Shown: positions 1 through 10,770 of the stretch, piece by piece
Layout of the letters: each line of letters opens with the position of its first letter
Numbering within the stretch: the stretch's first letter is position 1
From: Elysia marginata
Taxonomy: Eukaryota; Mollusca; Gastropoda; Plakobranchidae
Assembly (NCBI GenBank): GCA_019649035.1
Contig: BMAT01007891.1
Coordinates: 181,450-214,404 of the forward strand
Length of the DNA: 32,955 nucleotides
Reading direction: 5' to 3'
Position numbers and translations under genes: made by a program
The notes under the pieces: generated by a model
What the model was told of the DNA's origin: nothing
Seen by the model: only the letters and a program-made list of their open reading frames with translations
Database searches by the model: none

Positions 1-50
1 TCTCTCTCTCTCTCTCTTGCTCTCTCTCTCTCCATCTTTCTCTCTCTCAG
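1..50. repeat. (TC)n microsatellite
   Basis: Nearly pure CT dinucleotide repeat at the window edge, broken by single substitutions. It may continue to the left of the window. Confidence 0.9.
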
Positions 51-2779
51 AATAAAACACCTTTTCTAGATTACCAATTTGCTCTCATTATTTTCTATAC
101 CCCTCAAAATCATTTTATTCTAATATCTTTGTTTTCTTTTTTATTCTCTCTTCTCTCTTGCGACACACATATACTTTATACCTGTGGCAAACGATGCGGA
201 TAAAGATGTCTTTTCTCTTTTACCTACCGGGTATGGAATGTTGTATGGACTGTGAATTCTTAACCGATTCAGTGTATCAAATCAAAGTAAACATTCTTAG
301 CATTCTTTCGTATGTCTTGTTTTTATGTTGCAAATAGTTAAAGAACAATCATAACGAACGAAGTTTATTTCAGGCATGAATAATATCGGTTAGTTATACC
401 TAGAGGTAAACAAACCCATTTTGCGATTATTCTCACAAGGTGCACCCGCGTATACTTTCAGCTGTGCAATGTTTTTAAAAAAAAACAGAGAATTTGTTTT
501 TTAAGTCTCATAACTAGTCAAAAAAGACCGCGCATTTTTCATATTCGAAGGCATTGAAATGTTGACCAAACACCATTTTGAGCATCCAAACGTCAGAAAC
601 TGCTTAATCCTCGTAAAAGATACTAAAGTACATAATTCTTAATTGTTAAAACAGTGTAGGATTCCGCTATTGGTAGATGCTGCTTTTCTATTTCTGTGAT
701 CTCCAACTGATTAGGTCTGAAAATCATAACAGAAAGTCAACAAACCCCCAATATCATCACTTTCTCTGTCAGATCATCACCATTCTCATTCTCTTTTTTT
801 AGCACAACAAATCATCATCACAGTCTAAGTTATCATTGAAGTCAACGTGATAAGTGACCCCGTCTTGTTATAATCGTGACAACCATCATGACTTCCTTAT
901 CATAGTTTCTACCATTACCCCTTCTTATCTATAATGTTATAAGAGAGTCTCAATTTACCTAGTCTATCATATCATTTTACAGATATTTTCGATTCCTTCT
1001 TATCCATGTTATCAGTATTGATGGTTTAAGTTGGTAACACTACTTCTACTTCTGTTACTACTACTACTACTACTACTACTATTACTACTACTACTACTAC
1101 TACTTCCACCACTACTACTAACTACTACTTCTACTACACTTCCCCAGGCGAATTTCATCTCAAATCGTAACTAACTGGCCCCGTACTTTGTTCTGCACGT
1201 TATGAGAGACATGCATGGTATCAGAGGTCTTTATATGGCCATTCTGTGTTGTGGCTCTCTCAGTACTTAATCATCTGGTGAGCTGAAGCTATTTTAATTA
1301 TTGCTTGCTTGTTTCATTGCCATATGTTTTGAAACTGTTCACTGAATGTCTCGCATCTAGTTTGAATGAGTATGGTGTGACAATTTAAAAGTTCCAACAT
1401 TTTTACAACTTGAACAATCCATTTCCCAGATTTTTATATGTTGACGTTCGTTTATATTTAAATTGTCCTAATTCGCCGGAAAGATAATAGATTTCTTACT
1501 TTTTTTTGTTGAATCGTAATAGGGAGAAAAAAGGAAAACTTTGACTTTAAAACTTTTTGCTTTCAAATAAGTTTAAGGACAGTCTTATAATCGATCGATC
1601 AAGTAACTCATATTATTATTTAAATATTCATAAACTAGATAATTTATGCAATCATTCGGACATTGATGCATATCAGCTTATACCATATTTTAATATAAAA
1701 ACGACCCTACATAACATTCTCTGCATGATTGTTTTCGAACAATCCATATAAGCATGCGTAGTGCAAGCTTAGGGAACGTAAAACTGAAAAAACCAATGTT
1801 TTTGAACATCAGTACAAAATAAACTAGAAATAAGCTGCGGCTTTTTTGTAACCACGCAGACCGGCCCTTTAAATGTCAACTTAAGTGCGCCAATAGGTCA
1901 GTTTTTTTACACTATACACGATACTTCTCTTGCATCGACGTCACCTACTCCTCCTTTATTTCAGTTGCCTTCAGGACTATGCTCGTACGAGGAATGCCCA
2001 AAAGTAGCGACAAGATGGCCATAACTCAAAATCGTTGAAAAGGACTCACTTAAAACTCACACAAAACTAAGACTTACATTTAGTTCATTTTAATATAATC
2101 CACATAAAGTTGTAAACGGTTTTGCTAGCGAGATAGCAGTGAGCAGATACCGACCTAAAAAAATCTTCTTCAAGCTTGCAAAATTAGTATTGAACTCAAT
2201 CTAAATTATGTCCGCATCATTCTCGAATATCTTCTTACCTAAATGGCACCTAAACCTTTAAGCGTTCAACATATATCTGTAAAATTTGGTCTCTTAAAAA
2301 CCTAACAGTAAAAAAGGCTTGTAAACCCTAACCTTTAGTTATAGCATTCTACTTATAAGTTTAAACAATTTCAATATTGTTTGAGCAGATTCCTTTTTAA
2401 TGGCCGAAAAGGCACCTTAGCTCTGAACTTCATTTTCGACTAGTGTTTGACAAGGGTAGTTATTTTGGAATCCATTAGTATTCGTTAGTACGTCACAGGC
2501 ATGTTGCTAAAGCTTGGGTGGAGGAAATTAAATGGCATGGTGTTACTTTTATCGTGTAAAGATTGAAAAATATGGTTTGGTTGACAATTTATAGCCATTT
2601 CCTTGCCCCCTTTGAGTTAGCTAACGTAATAGAATAGGCTCAAGCCAAACTATTACGCCTTGGTATTGTTTTTCACTTCTGTCTTCATCCTCTTTTCTTT
2701 TCCTTGAAAAATAGCGTATTTTCGATGGCAGACCGTTCCAGAAATGCTATGACTTTATATCCTGTGTTACCTTCCCTAG
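51..2779. other. AT-rich non-coding stretch, probably SLC5 intron
   Basis: I see no exon, RNA gene or mobile element here. The preceding exon of the SLC5 gene should encode the conserved helix ending in serines just before G-L-N-A-L-A, and I did not find it. The intron therefore probably extends to the left of the window. A trinucleotide microsatellite sits at about 1040-1139. The small open frame at 1557-1751 has low-complexity AT-driven content and no recognisable domain. Confidence 0.5.
1040..1139. repeat. (ACT)n trinucleotide microsatellite
   Basis: Runs of act/tac triplets with a few interruptions (ttc, att, acc). Confidence 0.9.
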
Positions 2780-3603
2780 GTCTGAATGCACTTGCGGCCA
2801 ACACGGTAGAAGACGTGTTAAGACGACCTCTTCAGAACCTGAAGGAAGGAACAGTCACGCTCATCACTAAACTGACCGTTACGGCCTATGGGGTTTTAAT
2901 CATCGGCCTATCTTACTTCACTACTTTCTTACAGGGCTCCATCATTCAAATGGCAATCACTGTGGTCGGGGCATTTGGATCTCCTATTCTGGGAATTTTT
3001 GTGATGGGGGCTTCTGTCCCCTGGGCTAACAAGTTTGGGGCTCTTGCGGGGGCCGCAGTCTCTCTGAGTTTTAACCTGTGGATAAGTTTAGGCAGAAGGT
3101 TGTACGGGTCTCCCCCGCAGACCCTCCCGTCTATAAGCACCACAGGATGTTCCGCTTTAGTTGCACTTTCAAACACCACGGATGAAATCCTTGAAAGTAA
3201 AAAGAACATTAGTGATGTTTTATTTTTTCACAGTACCATTGTAAACGACACCGGAGTAGTCAATGCAACGCAAGAAATGTCTGACCCCAACGTCTTTCTC
3301 CTCTATAGAATAAGCCACGAGTGGTACAGTACGTTGGGAACTCTGGTCTGTATTGCTGTAGGTTTGCTTGTCAGTTATATCACCAACTGTTTGGTGCTGT
3401 ACAGAAGAGATGAAAGCCCAAGTGAAAGAGTACTTAGTGCTCGGTACACCTTCCCATTTCTCAGAAAGTTCTGGAAAATGGACTACCGGGAGATTGATGT
3501 CTACTGTGCATCTTATGCAGAGGCTACTGTTGTGAAATCAGCTCATGGGTCAGAAGAGCAGGACATTTTATATACCGAGGAGCGACAGTTAACAGAGATA
3601 TAG
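2780..3603 (+). CDS. SLC5-type sodium-coupled solute transporter, last coding exon (partial gene)
   Basis: This is the C-terminal part (about 274 residues) of a sodium/solute symporter of the SLC5 family, closest by eye to the multivitamin and monocarboxylate transporter branch. Such proteins couple Na+ entry to solute uptake at the plasma membrane. A pyrimidine-rich acceptor ending in cttccctag at 2771-2779 precedes GT CTG AAT, giving a phase-1 junction and the conserved G-L-N-A-L-A-A-N-T-V-E-D-V segment. Three hydrophobic segments follow, including the hallmark G-x-P-I-L-G-I-F and V-P-W-A-N-K-F-G-A motifs. A long extracellular loop carries four N-glycosylation sequons (NTT, NIS, NDT, NAT), then comes a final membrane helix and a charged cytoplasmic tail ending at TAG (3601-3603). 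The in-frame bases 2704-2779 look intronic, not coding. Upstream exons are outside the window. Substrate cannot be told from this fragment. Confidence 0.88.
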
Positions 3604-3868
3604 AAGTCTAAACGTTCTTATGAAATACACAAACTAGTAAGACCTAAGTAGTTTTTTCCGAGTCAAGAAAGCATGAGACTTTTCATTGTTAATTTTTATG
3701 TGCCCTATTAGTTGTATTATTATTATTTTATTATCATAAAAATGTTAATGTAATGTACATTTGTGTGCTACAATAATTTCTGTTTCATTCGCATTCCATA
3801 TCAGATACCACCTTCAAGTGTTGTATCATTGCTATCTACCTTTTGAACATTTTATCATACTTTAGGTA

Positions 3869-3874
3869 AATAAA
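3869..3874 (+). promoter_or_regulatory. Poly(A) signal of the SLC5 gene
   Basis: AATAAA about 266 bases after the stop codon, followed by GT/T-rich sequence. It fits a short 3' UTR ending near 3890. Confidence 0.6.
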
Positions 3875-4213
3875 AACAACCCTTTAGTGATATCTCCAGT
3901 TTTGTTTATTCATACACTGAAAAAAACCCAAGTTTTTGGTTATGTAACCTCGAACTACAAACAAATCGTATTTAACAGTTAAATTCCCTCCTCTTATATG
4001 CATGACTCCTCAAAAGTTGAAAACTCAGTTGAGAAGCTCACAATGCATGCCATTGAGCCTACTCGAATAGCAATAGGGTGAGAAGGAGAGAGAATAGAGT
4101 CTGGAAACCAAAGACGACAGATGAGAAATCCGAAATCACTTAAGTTCGGAAGTGCTGCAACTGCTAACTATCATAGTTGACATGACAGGATATAGAGAGT
4201 CGGATTAGTGCCC

Positions 4214-4371
4214 TACTGTGATCGTTATATTACACCCAAATTTTGGATGTGAGTTGACAGTGCGTTCCATTTCCAATTCTGATTTGGCATGCCATTTCAA
4301 AAAGGTGTAAACCCACCTTTACTGTGAGCCTTATTTCGCACCTAAATTTTGAATGTAAGTTGGCCGTGTGT
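4214..4371. repeat. Diverged direct repeat, about 52 bp, spacing 106 bp
   Basis: Segments starting tactgtga at 4214 and 4320 align over about 52 bases with roughly 79% identity, sharing the core aaatttt-g-atgt-agttg. This is an old local duplication or two copies of a short interspersed repeat. Confidence 0.6.
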
Positions 4372-5542
4372 TAATTCGCACACGAAAACATTATCATCTT
4401 TAAATGTATCATGCAGTGAAATATTAGTTTTTTGGATTTTCCTTTTTGTGATTTGTAAAGGATGATCTATATTTTCGCGACCGAAGGTTGGTGATCGCTG
4501 ATTGAAAACTCTTACTTAGCCGAATGGTAGAAATCCATTTTCCGTCTTCTTATGAAGTGTGACATTTTTGTCCAACTCTTATAATTTACATCTCTTCGAT
4601 TATTAACGTTTTCTTTTAACATGGTTTAGGTGAACTGCTCTCTAGACTTGTATGCCATTTCCGACCCTTGTTTTTACATTAGGTTGTTGGAATTGACATA
4701 GCCATGAAGCTCTACAAGTACAATGGAAGAGTCGTATTGCACAGCTGGATATTTTCATTTTTCAAGTAATCAAGAAAAAACCTCCTCATTTCTTTTGCCG
4801 TGTTTTTTGTAAAATTATACATGGCACTTTGACATCTTTAGGCCTTTTACCAACTTTTGTCCAAAACTTGGTGTAAAGATCTTATAAGAGTCGTGATTCT
4901 GATTTCATCAAAATTGCATTTAGTATCTCCCTCGCCTCACCATTTTAATAATAGCTTGCGTTTCTCTTGCCCCGTCGCCTTATAAGTCTCTACATCTAAC
5001 AAAAATAAGACTTAGATTGCTTTAAACACATAACGCTACCTTCCCTTTACACAATTAAAAATAATTATACTCCTCTTAACACGCGATTTATTCAAGTATC
5101 AGCGCTACGCTTTGAAAAATTTAGTTCATAACAATGGCTTGCCATTTGTTTGTATTATGTGTTATAGTAAATTGAAAAGTTATAGATTTATTTTATCGAC
5201 TTGAGAATCTGCACGGCATGGTAGTCCTTTATTCCTAGTTCTATCATTTTGCAATTTAAGTTTAGTTTTTTTTTTCATAGGCTTCTGCAAGTATTGGTTT
5301 GAACAGTGCAATCTTTCGCTGAATTCGCCCATGGTTTTTGTATTGTGGTAGGCTTGATATAAAAAAAAAGATGTTACAGCTGTGAGCCGTTGTTTAATAT
5401 TTCATTGAATGCGTTTCATATCATTATTATCATCACATCACTTCTACTTTGAGTAAAGCGCTTTGGTAAGTGGACTTCACATAATTATTAGCTCCATTGT
5501 ACAAAGTGTCACGTTTAATGGGGTTCTTTGCTCATACAATCA

Positions 5543-5664
5543 CTTTCTACTAAAGGGGTTATATCATCGTGGCATCCCATCTAGTTTTACGTCATGCATA
5601 ATTATGCTCTATTCGGAAGGTTATTTCACCGTGGTGTTCCATCTAGTTTTATGTCTTGAATATG
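5543..5664. repeat. Imperfect tandem duplication, period 62 bp
   Basis: Two adjacent copies share ggttat-tca-cgtgg, then ccatctagtttta-gtc. The second copy starts about 62 bases after the first. The open frame 5463-5714 crosses it and is probably fortuitous. Confidence 0.6.
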
Positions 5665-7919
5665 AGAATACCATGTTTCTAGTCATGAATATTTATCAAA
5701 GCACACAGGTATGATAGAGTGGCGTTTGTTGACACTGAGCAGCACCGAATCTGGCAGGCAAGAGCATAAATAATCAGACAGAACCTCTTTAATACAGTTA
5801 CCAATACTTCGTCCAAACTACAGGCTACAAGTAAAAACCAACAGCTCATTAATAAATAGCCCATAAAACAAACCCTTTCAGAAGAGAAAATGAAAATATT
5901 CATAAATTCAAAGTTATATCGAGAAACGCCAGTCAAATAAATCGTTGGTGACACGATATGTGAGGCAACCAGGGTAACTTAGGCACAAGTCAGAATTTTG
6001 ACATATTTAGTTGCTAACATTTTGTAAAGCTGCATTCTGTACCCTAAAAGAGAACAAAAAGTTATACCTCTAGCTTGTCTATATCTTGAGCTTATACGTT
6101 ATGGAAACAATAAAAATGGTCTACTCTATAACCACTTTTTTTAAGAGCTCGAACTCAGGCGAAGATAGTACCCTGCGTCCTGAAATTTCCCCGGTCAACT
6201 TTCCCCGATCAAGCGTGAGTAGACAGCACACAGACAGGCATCGGTTATCGCAAGTCATTGTCTACAGTAGTAATAAATCGAGATCAGCCAATGCCGATAT
6301 AATTATGTATTTGCGATATTTCTGTGAAGGCCAAATATTGATGTCAACCCCTCGATATTTTGATATTATGCTATTGGTATGAGGACAGTTACGATTAATA
6401 GAAGGGGGATAATTGCCCAGTCCTAGCATGTTGTTGCTGGTAAAGAAGAATGTTGTATACATGAGGCACACAGATGAGAGTCACATTCTACCGACCTATC
6501 TATACTAGTTGGGCCAACTGAGATTATTTTGCATTTCAAAAAGCAAAAAAGAAGAAACAAACGGACTTTGGCAGCATACGTAAAAAAGTTATTTTGCAGG
6601 GGCTGAGCTCTTTGTGTTGAAATGGGGATTAGATTGTCTTTGATGGTTTGTGAAACAGCCATGAAGATGAATTCTGTGTTTATTTCCTTGGCTAATTTTT
6701 TTTATTGAAAAAACACTCACCCCAATTTTAGTAGATTCCTGTTTGGTGACTGGATCTAGGTTGTATTTTTTTAATCCTCCTACCAAGCTAGAGAGATTCT
6801 AGTAACGAGAGGGTTAACTTTGGTTCCAAACCTGAAGCGTAGCGCATCCCGGCTTTTCCACATGAACGCGGCACACTGGGGCTGGTCCAGACCTACCGCG
6901 TCTTGACTCAAAACATTCTGTACGATGAGTAATAGCGCTAATCTAGTCGATGTGAAAGTTTGATTGCGTTTTGCTTTTAAATGTTTAAATTCTAGAAAAA
7001 GTCACCTTATTTGTGTATTCTTTTCAAGTGCATTGCAGACAAGAAAATTTAATCGTTTCTTTTCTCTGTAGCGATACTTTTTCCCCAAGACAACATCTAT
7101 TGTTGACGAGGGTGCTACCACAGTCAAAAGCAAAATTCATCCTTTTTTAACTTAGCTTTATTTATGGGATTGTATCAATATGCTCCTATCTTTAGTTGAG
7201 CAACGTAGCATATTCGAAGTATTGATAACTCTTTTGAAGAGCCGCTCTTGGTACAGCTTAGTGTCAACAAACCCTATTCAATCTTACCCCATTAATTTGA
7301 TACCTATAACTAAAGACAACTCATTATTGTCGTCTTCATGACGTAAGGCTAACTGGACACCAAAATAAGTACTGCTTTAAGGAGACTAGCTCTTTTTATC
7401 AGGCTGTCTCACCGCACTGCCTCATATGAAATTTGAGTATGCCACACCCAAAATAGACCGTACCCCTCCATACATGATATAATATCTGGATATGATAAAA
7501 ATGTTAGGCTGCCTGTTCACAACAGCATGCTCACAAAACACTCCAAAACTATAATCATAATAATTAGGGACACTCTTTCCATAAAATTCCATAAAAAGAG
7601 CAGCACAGACGTGTTTTGACAGCACTTATCACGAACCAACCCGGCCACCTCACTACACCCGCCGCCGCCTTAATGCCCGCATTTACTTATAACCCAATAA
7701 ACAAAATACACTGGCCTTGCAGGAAACAACTCACCATATACTCGTTGATTTAAAATGAATGGTTCAAAGGTATGAAATTATCAGTAGATACATGGAGGCT
7801 GCCTCTTTTGTTACGTAGATTTAAGGTACAACCACACCTGTGTTGGGACAGACGGTCAGTCCGTGAAATCTGATCATGGTGAGGGTTCCGGCCTGAACTA
7901 CAGCGGATAAGGCCAAAAA

Positions 7920-8208
7920 TCCCACCACGACCGAATTATCACGGTCTGACGTAAGCCCCACCACGGCCGAACTATCACGGTCTGACGTAAGCCCCACCAC
8001 GGCTTAATCACGGTCTGGCCGTAAGCCCCACCACGGCCTAACTCTCACGGTCTGACCGTAAGCTCTACCACGGCCTAACTATCACGGTCTGACCGTAAGC
8101 CCCACCGCGGCCTAACAATCACGGTCTGACCGTAAGCCCCACCACGGCCTAACTATCATGGTCTGATCGTAAGCCCCACCACGGCCTAACTGTCACGGTC
8201 TGAACACC
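7920..8208. repeat. Minisatellite, 37-bp unit, about 8 copies
   Basis: Tandem units of 34-37 bp, consensus beginning ccccaccacggcctaacta followed by tcacggtctgaccgtaag. The GC content is well above the surroundings. In the well-preserved units the segment ACGGTCTGACCGT is a perfect palindrome with a one-base centre (6-bp arms). The first two units have lost one C of the right arm. The array ends about 80 bp before the SINE at 8285. Confidence 0.92.
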
Positions 8209-8284
8209 AGTGTGGTTCTCTACCTTGAGAGGTTTCGTTTTATTCAGCATTTTTAATACACTATATTAATCCCTTTCAGGAAAT

Positions 8285-8515
8285 TTGTCTTCGTTACTCA
8301 GCGTAGCTGTGTCGCCGCAGAGCAGCACCACTGATGCCCCAGCAGACAAGTACATTTGAAGCCTGTAGATAGGTACCCATTTTACAGGTGGGTGGAGTGG
8401 AGAAAGTTAGGGTAAATTGCTTTTCCAAGGCAATTGCAACATGGCATGGTCGGGAATCGAACCTGCGACCTCCAGATCTCGAGTCCGACGCGCTAACCAC
8501 TCCGCCACAGCCTAG
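8285..8515 (-). mobile_element. tRNA-derived SINE (class I tRNA-like head)
   Basis: Read on the minus strand, the element begins with a tRNA-like head with a good A box (TGGCGGAGTGG, 8497-8507) and a perfect B box (GGTTCGATTCC, 8453-8463), 44 bp apart, as in a real tRNA. The intervening bases fold as an anticodon arm with loop CTCGAGA, so the anticodon position reads CGA, and there is a short 5-base variable region. A body follows with a tccaccc-(c)tgtaaaatgggtacct segment, which from memory resembles bodies shared by SINEs of several marine invertebrates. The acceptor stem does not pair well, so it is not a functional tRNA gene. The long minus-strand open frame across it is a by-product. Confidence 0.82.
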
Positions 8516-9164
8516 TTGCAAAGTTAGGATATGCAGTTTCCACTAAAGAGAAAGGTATAGAAAGACTGACGCACTTGGCCTTATGATACTCGTATCGACA
8601 TCCGTCGATGTGAGCTGAAGTTGACAAAGAGGGTGTCACTACTGCAAATGCCTGTGAAGCCTCCAAACATTTTAAGGTTTTTAGAAATGGTAGGAGCAAG
8701 GAAAGATCATACTCGAAATTCGTCTGTGCTAAAAAACCATTGTATGAGAGAAGAAAGGAATAAAAAGACAGAAAAATATCCAGACTTAGAAATTGATGTC
8801 ACTCATTTTATACACCAAGTTGCTAAAAAGATGTGTCCCTTAACTGTTAAAAATGTATATAATATATGATAATTATTTAATAGTTAGTTTTATTACTTTT
8901 CAGTTCCCGTCAACGATATAAAACTGTTTAAAGCGGCCACTTTGACACAAGCAAAGCGACAGTCAACACTTATTAAAGGTAGATGGCAAATGTTTAGTAT
9001 CGAAGCAGTTATTTCATTATAATTTATAATGAACTGGCTTGGTCGATACGGGTTGAAAATGGGTTACCTGCATAAGCAAGGTGTTGACTACGTTTAAAGA
9101 TAAAAAAAAACGGGCTGATAATTATGTGATGCGGCCAAAAAATAAGTGGAGATCAGAATAAATA
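8516..9164. other. Unassigned stretch with one unrecognised open frame
   Basis: An open frame at 8621-8869 (+, 82 codons, charged, Lys/Arg-rich, ending K-N-V-Y-N-I) has less repetitive composition than most background frames. I recognise no domain, splice context or neighbour that supports it. Nothing else is visible. Confidence 0.3.
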
Positions 9165-9286
9165 AAGGCAGACATTTCTGGCAATTCCACTTAAAGCCTA
9201 CTTCTCCCCACTGTTAATTCCATACTTTAAAATATTTCAATCATTTGATTTCGCAGTGGCTGTCTCCACTATTTATTCTGATCTCT
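9148..9286. repeat. Inverted repeat, 16-bp arms
   Basis: The arm ggagatcagaataaat at 9148-9163 is matched by the reverse complement of 9271-9286 at 15 of 16 positions, with about 107 bp between. It flanks SINE body copy (a). Confidence 0.6.
9165..9257 (+). mobile_element. SINE family 2, body-only copy (a)
   Basis: Shares gcagacattt, then ttccacttaaagcctactt, ctgttaatt, catac and tttaaaat-tttcaatca with the full copy at 9480-9655. No tRNA-like head is visible upstream, so it looks 5'-truncated. A pair of near-perfect 16-bp inverted arms (9148-9163 and 9271-9286) brackets it. Confidence 0.7.
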
Positions 9287-9479
9287 AGATCTATAAATCA
9301 TATAAAGCATACCTTAAATGTTATCGTTTGTTCTCTCTGTTTGTTGTTTATGGCTAAGTGTTGGTGTGCTTCCGGATTTAAATGGTTGCCTTTGGTTCGA
9401 TTTCGATCTTCCAGTTCAAGTAAGCGAGTCGCTTAGAGGGGATAAGCAAGGGCCTTCACCACGAAACTCCCTTTATAAG

Positions 9480-9655
9480 AAGCGGAGTGGCGTCATGGTA
9501 TAAGCTATGTTTCTCTAAGTGGCACTAAGGTGGGTGTCGAAGCTACTAATAATCGAAGGTTTGAATCGTACTATTCGCAGACATTTCGGGTATTTCTACT
9601 TAAAGCCTACTTCTCTCAACTGTTAATTTCATACCTTTAAAATGTTTCAATCAAA
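9480..9655 (+). mobile_element. SINE family 2, full-length copy (b)
   Basis: tRNA-like head with A box TGGCGTCATGG (9488-9498) and B box GGTTTGAATC (9558-9567), followed by the body cttaaagcctacttct, actgttaatttcatac, ctttaaaatgtttcaatc. The A-to-B start distance is 70 bp, longer than in a plain class I tRNA. The reverse-strand copy at 29759-29935 shows the same order of blocks and the same spacing, which makes this a repeated element and not a chance box pair. Confidence 0.75.
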
Positions 9656-10205
9656 AAATAATTGGCTGTTTCAGGTCTCTGGAGTTCGTAAAAAAACACA
9701 CCAGGCTTTGCCATATATCAGAAATGATTGACTTTTAAATCATCATGTATAAACTATTTGACATTTAGCTGATTTTATTGCTCTCAATTTGATAGTATCA
9801 GTGCTGTTGATCAATTGTGGAAAAAAAATGACATCGGCAGAAGCCATCTTGAGGTCTAAGTTTCAAATTATATTCATTGCCCGATAAAAATGATTATTTA
9901 GAGCTCAATATATTTTACAACCAATATTCTCTATACAAAGCCTTAACAAACCAAGTGATAAGTCTTTTTACAGAATAAGTTTAAAACTTCTTGTATCTTT
10001 TTACACCATGTATTTTTGTGGACGAGCGAAGGATTTTTTCATTTATCCATGGCAATTTAGGATTGTGGATCAAACCACAACATAAAATACTCGTTTTTTT
10101 TAAGTTAACCTTAATCGAAAAGAGTTGGTTTCTTAAGACCGATTTTATTTGCAAGTATTTGTGTCAAAATACAACATAATAATAAATTATATTAAAGAAG
10201 CAAAC
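9656..10205. other. Non-coding stretch
   Basis: AT-rich sequence. The open frame at 9991-10179 has no recognisable feature. If the SLC5 gene beginning at 10489 is intact, this is part of its first intron. Confidence 0.4.
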
Positions 10206-10339
10206 CAGTGTGACAACCAATCTGCTTACTTATTTCGAAAGTTATAAACATTGAGAGCACGACTGAACCAAGCAGTGTACCAACCAATCTGCGCACTTAC
10301 TTGGAAAGTTATAAACAGCGAAAGCATGACTGGAACAAC
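10206..10339 (-). repeat. 67-bp tandem duplication spanning an exon end and splice donor
   Basis: Copies 10206-10272 and 10273-10339 align without gaps at 54 of 67 positions (about 81%). The right copy contains the end of SLC5 exon 1 and its GTAAGT donor (10295-10300). The left copy, downstream in the gene's sense, has ATAAGT at the same place, so its donor is dead. Confidence 0.85.
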
Positions 10340-10489
10340 GGGCATCTGACGTCCTCCCAAGACATGCCCATCCCTGGATGACTTGTGAGCATCCTTGACT
10401 GCGTAGTACAGTCCGATAGCCACTGGAACTAGCAGAATCAAGATAGCCACCACATAGTCTATAGGGGTGAGGGCTACGTCGGCAGGCAT
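10301..10489 (-). CDS. SLC5-type sodium-coupled solute transporter, first coding exon
   Basis: The 63-codon exon starts at ATG 10487-10489 and ends at a consensus donor, CAA|GTAAGT, in phase 0. It encodes the N-terminus of an SLC5 symporter. I-D-Y-V-V begins the first membrane helix, which continues through I-G-L-Y-Y-A, and a short polar loop leads to the family motif L-G-G-R-Q-M-P-V-V-P-V and the start of the second helix, ending L-F-I-T-F-Q. In this family the next exon normally opens with S-A and continues the Na+-binding region. I did not find it between 3.9 and 10.2 kb, so intron 1 may be very long, the exon may be an orphan, or I missed a short exon. The gene faces the SLC5 exon at 2780-3603 tail-to-tail, suggesting an inverted paralog pair. 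Confidence 0.82.
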
Positions 10490-10770
10490 TGGTGTTGTTG
10501 TAGTTGGTAATGTTGTTATCGCTGTTGTTGACGGTGGTGTTGCTGTAGCTGTTTAAGGATGTTGTTGCTGATGCTCCAATTGCTTGTTGTCGCTGCTGAC
10601 GCTGTTACTGCTTTTTGTTGTTTTTGCTGTTGCCGCTGAGACTGCCAATCGTTGTTGCTGTTGATGCTGGTTTTTTTTGGAGTTACTAATATTGTTCTTA
10701 CTGATATTGTTGCTTGTTTATCTTTTCCTATTGATGATTATTGATGTTGTTGCTGCGTGCTGTTGATGGT
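10490..10770. repeat. Low-complexity GTT/GCT-rich tract upstream of SLC5 exon 1
   Basis: Interspersed gttgttgct/gctgttg motifs over about 270 bp, reading as CAA/CAG/CAAC-rich on the minus strand. They end directly at the start codon and so probably include the 5' UTR and proximal promoter of the minus-strand SLC5 gene. I see no clear TATA box. Confidence 0.7.

Larger units (their letters stand above)
3890..7919. other. Intergenic region with no recognised gene
   Basis: AT-rich DNA lying between two tail-to-tail SLC5 exons. Two diverged local duplications are visible (listed separately). Short open frames at 5463-5714, 5679-5954, 6086-6382, 6262-6662 and 7422-7625 overlap on both strands and show no domain. 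By eye I looked on the minus strand for the downstream exons of the SLC5 gene starting at 10489 and found none. Confidence 0.5.

Noticed and set aside
2704..2779. N-terminal 25 codons of the SLC5 open frame as coding
   Set aside because: They do not match the family and precede a clear pyrimidine-rich acceptor at 2771-2779. The family match starts exactly after it.
2946..3209. 87-codon minus-strand frame
   Set aside because: Antisense shadow of the SLC5 exon.
7920..8208. CRISPR-like array
   Set aside because: Units are contiguous with no unique spacers, the region is eukaryotic and there are no cas genes. It is a minisatellite.
8453..8507. A functional tRNA gene on the minus strand
   Set aside because: A and B boxes and an anticodon arm are present, but the acceptor ends do not pair and the sequence continues into a SINE body with no terminator after the head.
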